Shown: piece by piece, positions 1 to 5,716 of the stretch
How positions within the stretch are numbered: position 1 is the stretch's first letter
Layout of the letters: each line of letters starts with the position of its first letter
DNA from: Euryarchaeota archaeon UBA128
Lineage (GTDB): Archaea; Thermoplasmatota; Poseidoniia; Poseidoniales; Poseidoniaceae
DNA length: 7,018 nucleotides
NCBI GenBank assembly: GCA_002496955.1
Contig: DALZ01000172.1
Location: 1 to 7,018 of the forward strand
Direction of reading: 5' to 3'
Program-made: the position numbers and the translations under genes
The notes under the pieces: model-generated
Told to the model about the DNA's origin: nothing
Seen by the model: the letters and a program-made list of their open reading frames with translations, nothing else
Database searches by the model: none

Positions 1-46
1 GGGGGTTGCGGCCTTTTTAGAAAAACGGCGACCTAGGTTCGATTAA
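1..46 (+). CDS. C-terminal end of an enoyl-CoA hydratase/isomerase-like protein (partial)
   Basis: Only the last 14 complete codons are inside the window, reading GVAAFLEKRRPRFD followed by TAA at 44-46. This resembles the usual C-terminus of crotonase-superfamily enoyl-CoA hydratases, in which a helix of the type EGxxAFLEKRxPxF closes the protein. Such enzymes hydrate the double bond of 2-enoyl-CoA thioesters, the step just before 3-hydroxyacyl-CoA dehydrogenase. The neighbour on the opposite strand is exactly such a dehydrogenase, which supports the reading. The two genes converge and their stop codons interlock in a TTAA. The other forward frame (frame 1) ends at 36 with a less family-like tail. 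The tail is short, so the call rests on motif plus context, and the specific crotonase subtype cannot be told. Confidence 0.6.
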   Translation, partial: GVAAFLEKRRPRFD

Positions 47-933
47 AATTCAGGGAGATTGGTTTCTTCAGGATGTCCGCTTGACCAATCAAAAATTCCT
101 AGGCCGCTTTTTTTCCCTAGTCGTCCTTCGTCAACTAATTTTTCCAACAGTGGGTGAGGTGCGTAACAATCGTCGTCAAATGATTGCTGTAAGTTTTTCA
201 GAATGTCGCGACGAACATCAAGGCCAACTAAATCAGTTAGCGCCAAAGGACCCATTGGATGTTTGTATCCCAAGACCATTGCCGTATCGATGTCTTTTGC
301 GCTGGCAACACCATCCGCTAACATTCTAATGGCTTCATTGCCGAGAACTACACCTAGCCTTGAGGTTGCAAATCCGGGGACGTCGTTGACTAATATGGTC
401 GTCTTATTCATTGCTTTACCAGCAGCCTCAGCAATTTCAATCGTGGAGTCACTAGTTTCACTGTGCTTTACTAGTTCTAGTAGTTTCATTATCGGAACTG
501 GATTAAAGAAATGCATACCAATTAGTCGCTCTGGTCTATCCATGACTTTGGCTATGCTTCTTATCGATAGACTGGAGGTGTTCGTAGCGAGAATAGTATC
601 CTCAGAACAATACAGTTCAACCTCTCGGAAAATCTCCTGTTTCAATTCGATAATCTCTGGAACTGCTTCGATTACCAAGTCACAGTCTTTAACCGCCTGG
701 GCCAAATCAGCAATGGGTGACAAATTAGCTGCCCACTGAAGTTTTTGTTCCGTGCTGGTCTTACCGCGAGCAATTCCTTTCTCCCAAAAAGCATCAATAT
801 TGCTCATACCCCGCTGAAGGCCTTCCGGAAATGCATCGTAAAGTATGGTTTCCCACCCCGTCTGAGCACATATTTGGGCGATTCCTGCACCCATGGTGCC
901 TGCTCCAATAACTGCCACTTTTTTTATGCCCAT
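43..933 (-). CDS. 3-hydroxyacyl-CoA dehydrogenase (3-hydroxybutyryl-CoA dehydrogenase / PaaH type)
   Basis: A 296-residue NAD-dependent enzyme predicted to oxidise the 3-hydroxy group of a 3-hydroxyacyl-CoA to a 3-keto group in the cytoplasm, as in beta-oxidation or the late steps of aromatic-CoA catabolism. The N-terminal Rossmann domain has GAGTMG at residues 10-15. NTSS (118-121) and GMHFFNPVP (139-147) follow, with the catalytic dyad His141 and Glu153. The C-terminal helical domain carries DVPGFATSR, GPLALTDLVGLD and GRLGKKSGLGIF. The length is normal for single-domain members. Where human HAD has Asn208 this protein has Ser, as I recall from the bacterial branch with TSRLG. The start is taken at 933, three residues before the first Rossmann strand and 4 bases after the transporter stop. 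A start at 963 would add ten non-conserved residues and overlap that gene. Neither start has a Shine-Dalgarno site. Family assignment is firm; substrate is not. Confidence 0.93.
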   Translation of the reverse strand: MGIKKVAVIGAGTMGAGIAQICAQTGWETILYDAFPEGLQRGMSNIDAFWEKGIARGKTSTEQKLQWAANLSPIADLAQAVKDCDLVIEAVPEIIELKQEIFREVELYCSEDTILATNTSSLSIRSIAKVMDRPERLIGMHFFNPVPIMKLLELVKHSETSDSTIEIAEAAGKAMNKTTILVNDVPGFATSRLGVVLGNEAIRMLADGVASAKDIDTAMVLGYKHPMGPLALTDLVGLDVRRDILKNLQQSFDDDCYAPHPLLEKLVDEGRLGKKSGLGIFDWSSGHPEETNLPEF

Positions 934-937
934 GATG

Positions 938-1879
938 CTAGCCAGCAGGTTGGGCTTCATCATGCTTGCTTGTCGACGAATTGTCTTTTTGCGCGATTAT
1001 CACCCCACCAGTGATCAAAATAAAGGCAAGAACAAGTGACATGCCTAGTTTTTCTTGGAGTAATAAGTAGCCTCCAATAATCCCAAAAGGGGGCACTAGG
1101 TAAACGTACAACGCACTCATCGAAGCGCCAATTTTGATGATTCCATCGGCAAACCAAACATAGGCAATGACTGTTGAGAATAGCGCTAGGAATATCAATC
1201 CAACCCAGCCATCATTGCTTGGCATGATGATGCCTTTAGTAGCTGCTTCGACGGCGACTATCGGAGTGAGTATTAGTAAACCAGCAACTGAAGACCACAC
1301 GGTCAATTCCAATGGGTCAAGTGGTTTAACCGCCGATTTTGCTGGGGCGCTCATGGCTCGTTTCATTAGTATGGTATTACATGCCCAACATAAAGCAGCG
1401 CAAGCAATTAACACATTACCGATAATTCTCTCAGAGAACGGGAGGTCAACATTGGGGGAATAGATGAACAAGATAGTAACGCCAGCAATTCCCAAAATCA
1501 GACCTATAATGAGGTTTAAATGCAATCTTTCATTGATAAAAATCACCGCTAAAATTGCCGTGAATAACGGATTAAAGGTAATCATCAGTGATGCATCACC
1601 CGCTGCTGTGTATCTCATCCCGTACATGAAAAACGCTTGATACATCACGGTCGATATGAATCCAATAATCAGCACTCTGCCCCATTCAGCCCTATTTGGC
1701 ACCATCCACTTGCCAGAAAGTTTCAGGAATATGAGGAAGCTAGCAGTAGCAATGATATATCTAAGCCATGAGGCGGTGAACGGCAAAATATCGGTTGCAA
1801 CAACCCTGCCCGCTGGCCAGCCAAGCCCCCAAATAATCGCTACACAAAATAACTTTACATGAACCAGCAGATTGCTCAT
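938..1879 (-). CDS. EamA/DMT-superfamily transporter (drug/metabolite exporter-like)
   Basis: A 313-residue integral membrane protein with about ten predicted hydrophobic helices arranged as two EamA repeats, roughly residues 5-140 and 152-296. Each repeat ends with the family-type proline and glutamate helix pair: NPLFTAILAVIFINERL at 103-119 and LVPPFGIIGGYLLLQEKL at 261-278. The N-terminal VAIIWGLGWPAG (13-24) is also typical. The last 16 residues are polar and probably cytoplasmic. Members move small metabolites, often outward, and substrate cannot be read from sequence. Its ATG overlaps the stop of the upstream unknown gene in an ATGA, and a GGAG site lies 8 bases before the start, so the two are probably made together. 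The dehydrogenase gene follows after 4 bases. Context suggests export or uptake of an acid or pathway intermediate, but that is inference. Confidence 0.93.
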   Translation of the reverse strand: MSNLLVHVKLFCVAIIWGLGWPAGRVVATDILPFTASWLRYIIATASFLIFLKLSGKWMVPNRAEWGRVLIIGFISTVMYQAFFMYGMRYTAAGDASLMITFNPLFTAILAVIFINERLHLNLIIGLILGIAGVTILFIYSPNVDLPFSERIIGNVLIACAALCWACNTILMKRAMSAPAKSAVKPLDPLELTVWSSVAGLLILTPIVAVEAATKGIIMPSNDGWVGLIFLALFSTVIAYVWFADGIIKIGASMSALYVYLVPPFGIIGGYLLLQEKLGMSLVLAFILITGGVIIAQKDNSSTSKHDEAQPAG

Positions 1880-2412
1880 TCAAATCGCTCCAAACCTAGT
1901 TGGAGCATTCTGGATCTTGGCAGTCCAATTTCTGGTAGGCCTGTCGCAGGAGCATACATTTTGAGTCCTTCAATTCTGGCAACATACAGACCGTAACTGG
2001 CCATGTCGTCAAGTTTGTAAGGAGTATCTAGTCCCATATCTGTAAGAGTGTCACAGGCTTTTTGGCTGTAGATGGGGTATAGATTAGTAGAGAAGTGCAT
2101 CCATTCGGAAAGTCGCTGAGTGTCTATTCCTTCGATGGTAAGTAAGTGTTCTAGCAACGCGACATCGGGATATGAGACGGTCCTAAGTATCATCTCAATT
2201 TCGTTTGCTACTTCCTCTGGGAAGGCGAATGGTTCTCTTTGTGACCAGTCTTCGGCCACCTTAATGTGGTCCATCGATGCTTTGTGCTGAATCGAGAAGA
2301 TTGCGTTTGAATAGTCATCGTCATCAACGCTGTCGGCCACAAGGCCAGGTAAGACATCGTAGAATGATTCGCATCTATTGACATCTACTCCGTAAAGTGA
2401 AACAGGAATCAT
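1876..2412 (-). CDS. Hypothetical protein in the BoxB-like gene cluster
   Basis: A 178-residue protein that I do not recognise. It is soluble by appearance, with no signal peptide or membrane segment, and acidic overall with a run of aspartates at 30-33. The middle (about 38-125) looks helical, with alternating hydrophobic positions and several aromatics, and includes a KASMDH stretch and RLSEWMHFS. The C-terminus (about 133-170) has DDMASYGLYVARIEG and a GLPEIGLPRSR segment rich in Gly and Pro. No EExxH di-iron pair, P-loop, zinc-binding cysteine cluster or Rossmann motif is visible. The start at 2412 is chosen because GGTG sits 7 bases upstream and it leaves 16 bases after the BoxB-like stop. 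A start at 2487 would overlap that gene by 59 bases. Its position between an oxygenase subunit and a transporter, overlapping the latter by 4 bases, suggests an accessory role in the same pathway. It might be a partner or small subunit of the oxygenase, but nothing in the sequence proves this. Confidence 0.8.
   Translation of the reverse strand: MIPVSLYGVDVNRCESFYDVLPGLVADSVDDDDYSNAIFSIQHKASMDHIKVAEDWSQREPFAFPEEVANEIEMILRTVSYPDVALLEHLLTIEGIDTQRLSEWMHFSTNLYPIYSQKACDTLTDMGLDTPYKLDDMASYGLYVARIEGLKMYAPATGLPEIGLPRSRMLQLGLERFE
1888..1891 (-). promoter_or_regulatory. Ribosome binding site of the EamA transporter gene
   Basis: GGAG lies 8 bases before the ATG at 1879, inside the last codons of the upstream gene. 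With the 4-base ATGA overlap it fixes the transporter start and suggests coupled translation. Confidence 0.6.
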
Positions 2413-2419
2413 ATAAACA

Positions 2420-2423
2420 CACC
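2420..2423 (-). promoter_or_regulatory. Ribosome binding site deciding the start of the hypothetical protein
   Basis: GGTG lies 7 bases before the ATG at 2412, in the 16-base gap after the BoxB-like gene. It matches part of the GGAGGTGAT complement of the archaeal 16S rRNA end and favours 2412 over the longer frame starting at 2487. Confidence 0.5.
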
Positions 2424-2428
2424 ACGTT

Positions 2429-3589
2429 TCAGGCAGATGCGCCAATTCCGGACTCAATTTGTCTTGTAGACATAGGCTTGTTAGCAATCCATTCTTGCTC
2501 GAAATAAGCCTTCAAATCCTCTTCGTCTTGATCGGTCGGCAGAACAGTTGTCATATAGGTTGTCCATTCATCATCAGAACCTTCGAAAGGTGTTCCATCG
2601 ACATTGAATTTCTGTCCCTTTGCGACACCAATGTTACGATTGAAGTTCTCATGAGGAACATATAGTTCTGTAGCCCCTTCTGGCAGATATCCGCACAGTT
2701 TCCTCACTTCCCCAACAATCTCATGGTGATAGTGACCTCTTGATTCCTCGTTTAGTGTTGCCTTGTCAACTTCAACTCCAGCGTCTAGTTTCTTACGTTC
2801 ATCCCAGCGGCCTTTAACACCCCAAACATATGCCCAGTGGGCGGAAGATGAAGCGTCCACACCGAACAGGTCGTGTGCAGTGGACACCCATTTGTTGATG
2901 TATCTCTGCAGCATGTCTAGCGGCAAAACTCCAGCCTTGATAATTCTCCTCAAGCCGTTGAATCCAGTGCCGAGGTGGAAGGCTTCTTCCTTTAGCATAG
3001 GGCCCATTGAAGCTGCAAGCGGTTTGAAGGCTGAGGTAGACAGCATTCCTAGTTGGAACTTGCCGTCCCTATCGACAAACATTGTGTAGCAAAAGAAGTC
3101 AAGCCAGTGGGGCATTGGAATATTGAATGCGCCAAGCAGTCTGTCACCATCTTGGGCGTTTCTTTCTAGCAGTTTTTGTGCCTCTCTTCTGCCCTGCTGT
3201 CCGAAGTAGGTCATCAATAGGTAAGCCATCTGCCAACCATGACGCTGCTCCTCAGCCATAATTCTGGCTGCGGAGTATCTATCGAAATCGGTTGGTGCAG
3301 ATGCCAAGAGGTGTCGCTGCTGCTCTACAGATGCAAATTCTGTATCACCTTGGACGGTTATCATTGTGATAAGGGCATCACGCATGCTTTGCTGCGGAAC
3401 CTGTAGGGATCTTTCCCACTTTGGCCTACCCTTGTAATCGCCAAATTCAATTACGTCACCCGCTCGTTCCCAGTCAAACAATACCGACAACTCGAAATCG
3501 CCTAACCATGATGGGTCAAACCCAACTCTTTGCTGCCAATCTTCAAAGTTCGATATCCACTCTTCCCATGTACTTGGTAAATTGTCCAT
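2429..3589 (-). CDS. BoxB-like di-iron oxygenase subunit (benzoyl-CoA 2,3-epoxidase / PaaA superfamily)
   Basis: A 386-residue cytoplasmic ferritin-like protein resembling BoxB, which with its reductase BoxA and O2 epoxidises the ring of benzoyl-CoA; PaaA does the same for phenylacetyl-CoA. The complete di-iron ligand pattern is visible: Glu84 in VQGDTEFASVEQQR, Glu114 and His117 in EEQRH, Asp175 in DRDGKFQL, and Glu202 with His205 in EEAFH. GAFNIPMPHWLDFF (153-166) and the C-terminal LYVPHENFNRNIGVAKGQ (309-326) look BoxB-like rather than PaaA-like, as does FGDYKG before the first helix. BoxB is usually about 470 residues, so this form is shorter, though it keeps both the N-terminal and the C-terminal family features. 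An in-frame TGA lies shortly upstream and there is no other start codon between, so the ATG at 3589 is secure. No BoxA, BoxC or CoA ligase is in the window. The fold and di-iron centre are well supported. Benzoyl-CoA as the actual substrate is uncertain; another aryl- or acyl-CoA is possible. Confidence 0.85.
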   Translation of the reverse strand: MDNLPSTWEEWISNFEDWQQRVGFDPSWLGDFELSVLFDWERAGDVIEFGDYKGRPKWERSLQVPQQSMRDALITMITVQGDTEFASVEQQRHLLASAPTDFDRYSAARIMAEEQRHGWQMAYLLMTYFGQQGRREAQKLLERNAQDGDRLLGAFNIPMPHWLDFFCYTMFVDRDGKFQLGMLSTSAFKPLAASMGPMLKEEAFHLGTGFNGLRRIIKAGVLPLDMLQRYINKWVSTAHDLFGVDASSSAHWAYVWGVKGRWDERKKLDAGVEVDKATLNEESRGHYHHEIVGEVRKLCGYLPEGATELYVPHENFNRNIGVAKGQKFNVDGTPFEGSDDEWTTYMTTVLPTDQDEEDLKAYFEQEWIANKPMSTRQIESGIGASA

Positions 3590-3592
3590 GGG

Positions 3593-3597
3593 CCTCC
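3593..3597 (-). promoter_or_regulatory. Ribosome binding site of the BoxB-like gene, unusually close
   Basis: A full GGAGG lies only 3 bases before the ATG at 3589. The match is the strongest in the window but the spacing is shorter than usual. No alternative start codon exists downstream before Met69, so the start is kept. Confidence 0.5.
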
Positions 3598-3625
3598 GAT
3601 GAAAAGGTCATCCTTATGGTCTTTG

Positions 3626-3637
3626 CGAACATGTTCG
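3626..3637. promoter_or_regulatory. Perfect 12-base palindrome upstream of the BoxB-like gene (possible operator)
   Basis: CGAACATGTTCG is its own reverse complement. It lies 37-48 bases before the BoxB-like start and 3 bases beyond the regulator gene stop. In an archaeal promoter this is just upstream of where the TATA element for a short-leader transcript would sit; a weak CATAAG is at -29 to -24. A binding site for a dimeric repressor or activator fits, and the Bat-like regulator next door is one candidate. Chance occurrence cannot be excluded from one copy. Confidence 0.4.
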
Positions 3638-3638
3638 T

Positions 3639-3662
3639 ATTACGATAAAATTTCCTCGTAAT
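3639..3662 (-). repeat. Inverted repeat / hairpin spanning the regulator stop codon
   Basis: ATTACGA at 3639-3645 pairs with TCGTAAT at 3656-3662 across a 10-base loop, a 7-bp stem that contains the TAA stop (3642-3640) of the regulator gene. TCGTA occurs again at 3635-3639, so TACGA at 3641-3645 could pair to either side. In the minus-strand transcript this could form a hairpin between the regulator and oxygenase cistrons, or on DNA an extension of the neighbouring palindrome. No strong T-run follows, so a classic terminator is unlikely. Confidence 0.4.
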
Positions 3663-4254
3663 AACGCTCAATTATTTTACCTTGAATTGCGTGTAATATT
3701 ACCGATAGTGTTGATTTGGAAATACCCAACTCGGTTGACAGTTTGGTAAGAGTTACCTCTCTAGGCGTGCTCCAATAGCCTCTCCTGAGCGCCAATTCAA
3801 ACACCTCCCTCTGCCTTTTTGTCAGTAGTTTCTCTTGGCTAGAGCGGGTTGATTTTAGGCGCATTTGTAGATTTTGAGATTCAATTTCCCGCACTAGTTG
3901 TTTTGCCTGCTCTGACGAACATTGAATTGTCCAGTCTGCCCATCCGGATATTACATCAAACGGTGTTCTTGGGACTACACCAACGGTCCTCAACGGCTTA
4001 ATGAATCCACCACCACCACTAGCAATGGTCACACTGGCTCTGCCATTGCTCAGCGGACTCACTGCCTCAACACCACTAAGTTTTTCTAAATCGGCGATAA
4101 GTTCCTGCTCCGCTGCAATTTGAGCGGTCCCTCTGCCTTTCCCAAGTGGCATTGTTTCGATTATTTGTAGGACTGCGTTAGGGTAGTTTCTGGTTGCTTC
4201 ACCTGCCCAGTGACCATCTGGCAATCTAACCTCAATTCGGACAATTTGGGACAT
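3640..4254 (-). CDS. Bat-like transcriptional regulator with C-terminal HTH_10 domain
   Basis: A 204-residue predicted DNA-binding protein of the archaeal bacterio-opsin activator type. The HTH_10 domain is at about 144-197 and shows the family pattern: LTKRQREVFELALRRGYWSTPREVTL, then LSTELGISKSTLS as the recognition helix-turn-helix. The first 135 residues form a mixed alpha/beta sensor-like region with a GGGGF turn at 80-84; there is no clear PAS or GAF motif and no ligand can be named. The start at 4254 follows the GlpX stop by 4 bases, with a GTGAT element just before it. A longer frame from 4308 would overlap GlpX by 50 bases and adds residues unlike the family. The gene is placed directly before the BoxB-like gene, so regulation of the oxygenase cluster is the simplest guess, not shown by sequence. 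Confidence 0.9.
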   Translation of the reverse strand: MSQIVRIEVRLPDGHWAGEATRNYPNAVLQIIETMPLGKGRGTAQIAAEQELIADLEKLSGVEAVSPLSNGRASVTIASGGGGFIKPLRTVGVVPRTPFDVISGWADWTIQCSSEQAKQLVREIESQNLQMRLKSTRSSQEKLLTKRQREVFELALRRGYWSTPREVTLTKLSTELGISKSTLSVILHAIQGKIIERYYEEILS

Positions 4255-4258
4255 ATCA

Positions 4259-5215
4259 TCACAATCTGTGGACTCTATCGTGGCGCGCAATGGTTCCTGC
4301 TGCAACATCGATCATCTCTGCATGGGTCGTCGCAGTTCCATCCTTAGCAAAAGCCACGCCTGGTAAATACCCATCGCAAACCCCTGATGCAACAAATATG
4401 GCATCTTCAGATTTGCACAAATCGGTGGCATCCCACAGGCGGGATAAATCATCATCGATCATACCTTCTGCTCTGGCTTTTTCGGCATCTGAGCGAAACA
4501 CTAACCGGCCTTCGAAAACACCGCCAATACCGCGAATCGCGGTTGCGGTAATTACTCCCTCAGGTGCTGCACCGATTCCCATCAAAATGTCATGGTCAGC
4601 TTCCGGTCTTGCCGCCCATAGCGCAGCTGAGATATCCCCGTCGCTCAGTAAGTGTAATTTAGCCCCCAATTCCTTTATCTCACCAAACAGGTCCTTGTGT
4701 CTTGGTCTGTCAAGTGCAATTACTCTCACTTCACTTATCGGTTTGTCCAATACTGATGCTACTTGTTCAATGTTGTAAGCCACACTTGCGTCAAGACTGA
4801 TGTGCCCTTCCATCTCGGGGCCGGCGGCAATCTTGTCCATATAGCAATCTGGTGCGTGTAACAAGGTTCCTCTGGGTGCCGCAGCTAATACAGCAATTGA
4901 GTTAGGGAGATTATCAGCACAGTTGTTCGTGCACTCTAACGGGTCTACCGCAATATCAACTCGTGCAACATTCGGATTGCCGATTTGATTTCCTAACTGT
5001 TCACCAATGTAGAGCATGGGGGCTTCATCTCGCTCTCCTTCACCAATAGCAACCCGGCCGTCGAATGGGACTGCATCAAAAGTCATCCGCATGGCTTCGA
5101 CAGCAGCAGCGTCTGCCGCTATTTTATCCCCTTTACCTCGCCAGTTAGCACTAGCAATTGCGGCCATGTCAACAGCATCGAGAAAGTGATTGGCTAGTTG
5201 TGATACTTGGCCCAT
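4259..5215 (-). CDS. glpX: Class II fructose-1,6-bisphosphatase (GlpX family)
   Basis: A 318-residue metal-dependent phosphatase predicted to hydrolyse fructose 1,6-bisphosphate to fructose 6-phosphate in gluconeogenesis; some relatives also act on sedoheptulose 1,7-bisphosphate. It lines up with E. coli GlpX from end to end. Metal and phosphate-site residues are present: Asp35 (E. coli Asp33), Glu59 in IGEGERDEAP (Glu57), Asp91 and Glu94 in AVDPLE (Asp85, Glu88), and Glu219 in GAAPEGV (Glu213). LDRPRHKDL (168-176) is also family-typical. The residue after Glu94 is Cys, where DPxEG(T) members have Gly. The start at 5215 lies 47 bases after moaC and agrees with the E. coli N-terminus. The leader between is AT-rich and may hold an internal promoter. 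It overlaps no neighbour once the regulator start at 4254 is used. Confidence 0.95.
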   Translation of the reverse strand: MGQVSQLANHFLDAVDMAAIASANWRGKGDKIAADAAAVEAMRMTFDAVPFDGRVAIGEGERDEAPMLYIGEQLGNQIGNPNVARVDIAVDPLECTNNCADNLPNSIAVLAAAPRGTLLHAPDCYMDKIAAGPEMEGHISLDASVAYNIEQVASVLDKPISEVRVIALDRPRHKDLFGEIKELGAKLHLLSDGDISAALWAARPEADHDILMGIGAAPEGVITATAIRGIGGVFEGRLVFRSDAEKARAEGMIDDDLSRLWDATDLCKSEDAIFVASGVCDGYLPGVAFAKDGTATTHAEMIDVAAGTIARHDRVHRL

Positions 5216-5262
5216 ACATCGAGATGATATAATCTAATCAATGAATAATGCGGTTTACAAAT
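5216..5262 (-). promoter_or_regulatory. AT-rich gap before glpX, possible internal promoter
   Basis: This 47-base gap is the second longest in the minus-strand run and AT-rich. AATAAATTT, overlapping the moaC stop, and TTATAT near -17 to -12 are the TATA-like stretches. No Shine-Dalgarno site precedes glpX. A separate glpX promoter is plausible, but none of the boxes has ideal spacing to the ATG. Confidence 0.25.
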
Positions 5263-5712
5263 TTATTCAGATTTCTTCTTTTGTAGAATTCTTACATCAG
5301 TAATTTTACTGTTTGGGTATTGACCTTTGCTATCTTTTTCAAATGATTTAACCATATCAAGAGCACACAATAAGCCGGCACATACACCTGTTACAGCCTC
5401 CATTTCGATGCCTGTTTTGTAATGGGCCGTGACCGTGACTTCGCAGCGAAGCCCACCCGACAAAATTTCCCAGTCAACCTTGCACCCCTCTAGTGGAATT
5501 GGGTGGCAGTGCGGAATTATTCGTGGTGTTTCTTTGACGGCTTGAATCGCTGCAATCGTTGAGGCTTCGATGACGTCTCCCTTGGTTACTTCTCCAGATG
5601 ATATTGCGGCCAGAGATTCACCCGATAGTTGCAAGAGGCCCGTTGCTGTTGCGGATCTCTTTACATCCTTTTTTTGGCTGATATCAACCACACCTTGTAT
5701 TGTTTTTTTCAT
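5263..5712 (-). CDS. moaC: Cyclic pyranopterin monophosphate synthase MoaC
   Basis: A 149-residue enzyme of molybdenum cofactor synthesis, which converts 3',8-cyclo-7,8-dihydro-GTP (the product of MoaA) to cyclic pyranopterin monophosphate. Family features in order are VVDIS (8-12), TKGDV with Lys44 (43-47), IPHCHPIPL with His70 (66-74), KTGIEMEAVTG (99-109), and the DMVK pair Asp119 and Lys122. Lys44, His70, Asp119 and Lys122 match E. coli catalytic residues Lys51, His77, Asp128 and Lys131. The protein is slightly shorter than bacterial MoaC, as is common in archaea. The C-terminus is lysine-rich. The start is 4 bases after the moaE stop, with AGGT 7 bases upstream of the ATG. Co-expression with moaE is likely. 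MoaA and MoaD are not in the window. Confidence 0.96.
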   Translation of the reverse strand: MKKTIQGVVDISQKKDVKRSATATGLLQLSGESLAAISSGEVTKGDVIEASTIAAIQAVKETPRIIPHCHPIPLEGCKVDWEILSGGLRCEVTVTAHYKTGIEMEAVTGVCAGLLCALDMVKSFEKDSKGQYPNSKITDVRILQKKKSE

Positions 5713-5716
5713 ATAA

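Noticed and set aside
11..42. Short T-rich stretch after the dehydrogenase stop as a terminator
   Set aside because: The bases are explained as the coding end of the convergent crotonase-like gene, and the T-run is short.
203..739. A plus-strand open frame of 178 codons, plus others at 1167-1463, 2763-3089 and 4290-4778
   Set aside because: Each lies antisense inside a well-supported minus-strand gene, the translations have low complexity with many Ser and Pro, and none shows a family motif or ribosome binding site.
934..963. Longer dehydrogenase start at 963
   Set aside because: It adds ten residues outside the conserved fold, overlaps the transporter gene and has no better ribosome binding site than 933.
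960..1157. Minus-strand 65-codon frame inside the transporter gene
   Set aside because: It is a shifted frame of the transporter, whose own frame is intact over its full length with two EamA repeats.
3626..3637. Resemblance of CGAACATGTTCG to the Gram-positive LexA (SOS) box
   Set aside because: The LexA box has four bases between the CGAAC and GTTCG arms and here there are two. LexA is not expected in an archaeon.
4255..4308. Longer regulator start at 4308
   Set aside because: It would overlap GlpX by 50 bases; the ATG at 4254 has a GTGAT element and the same 4-base gap seen at other junctions.
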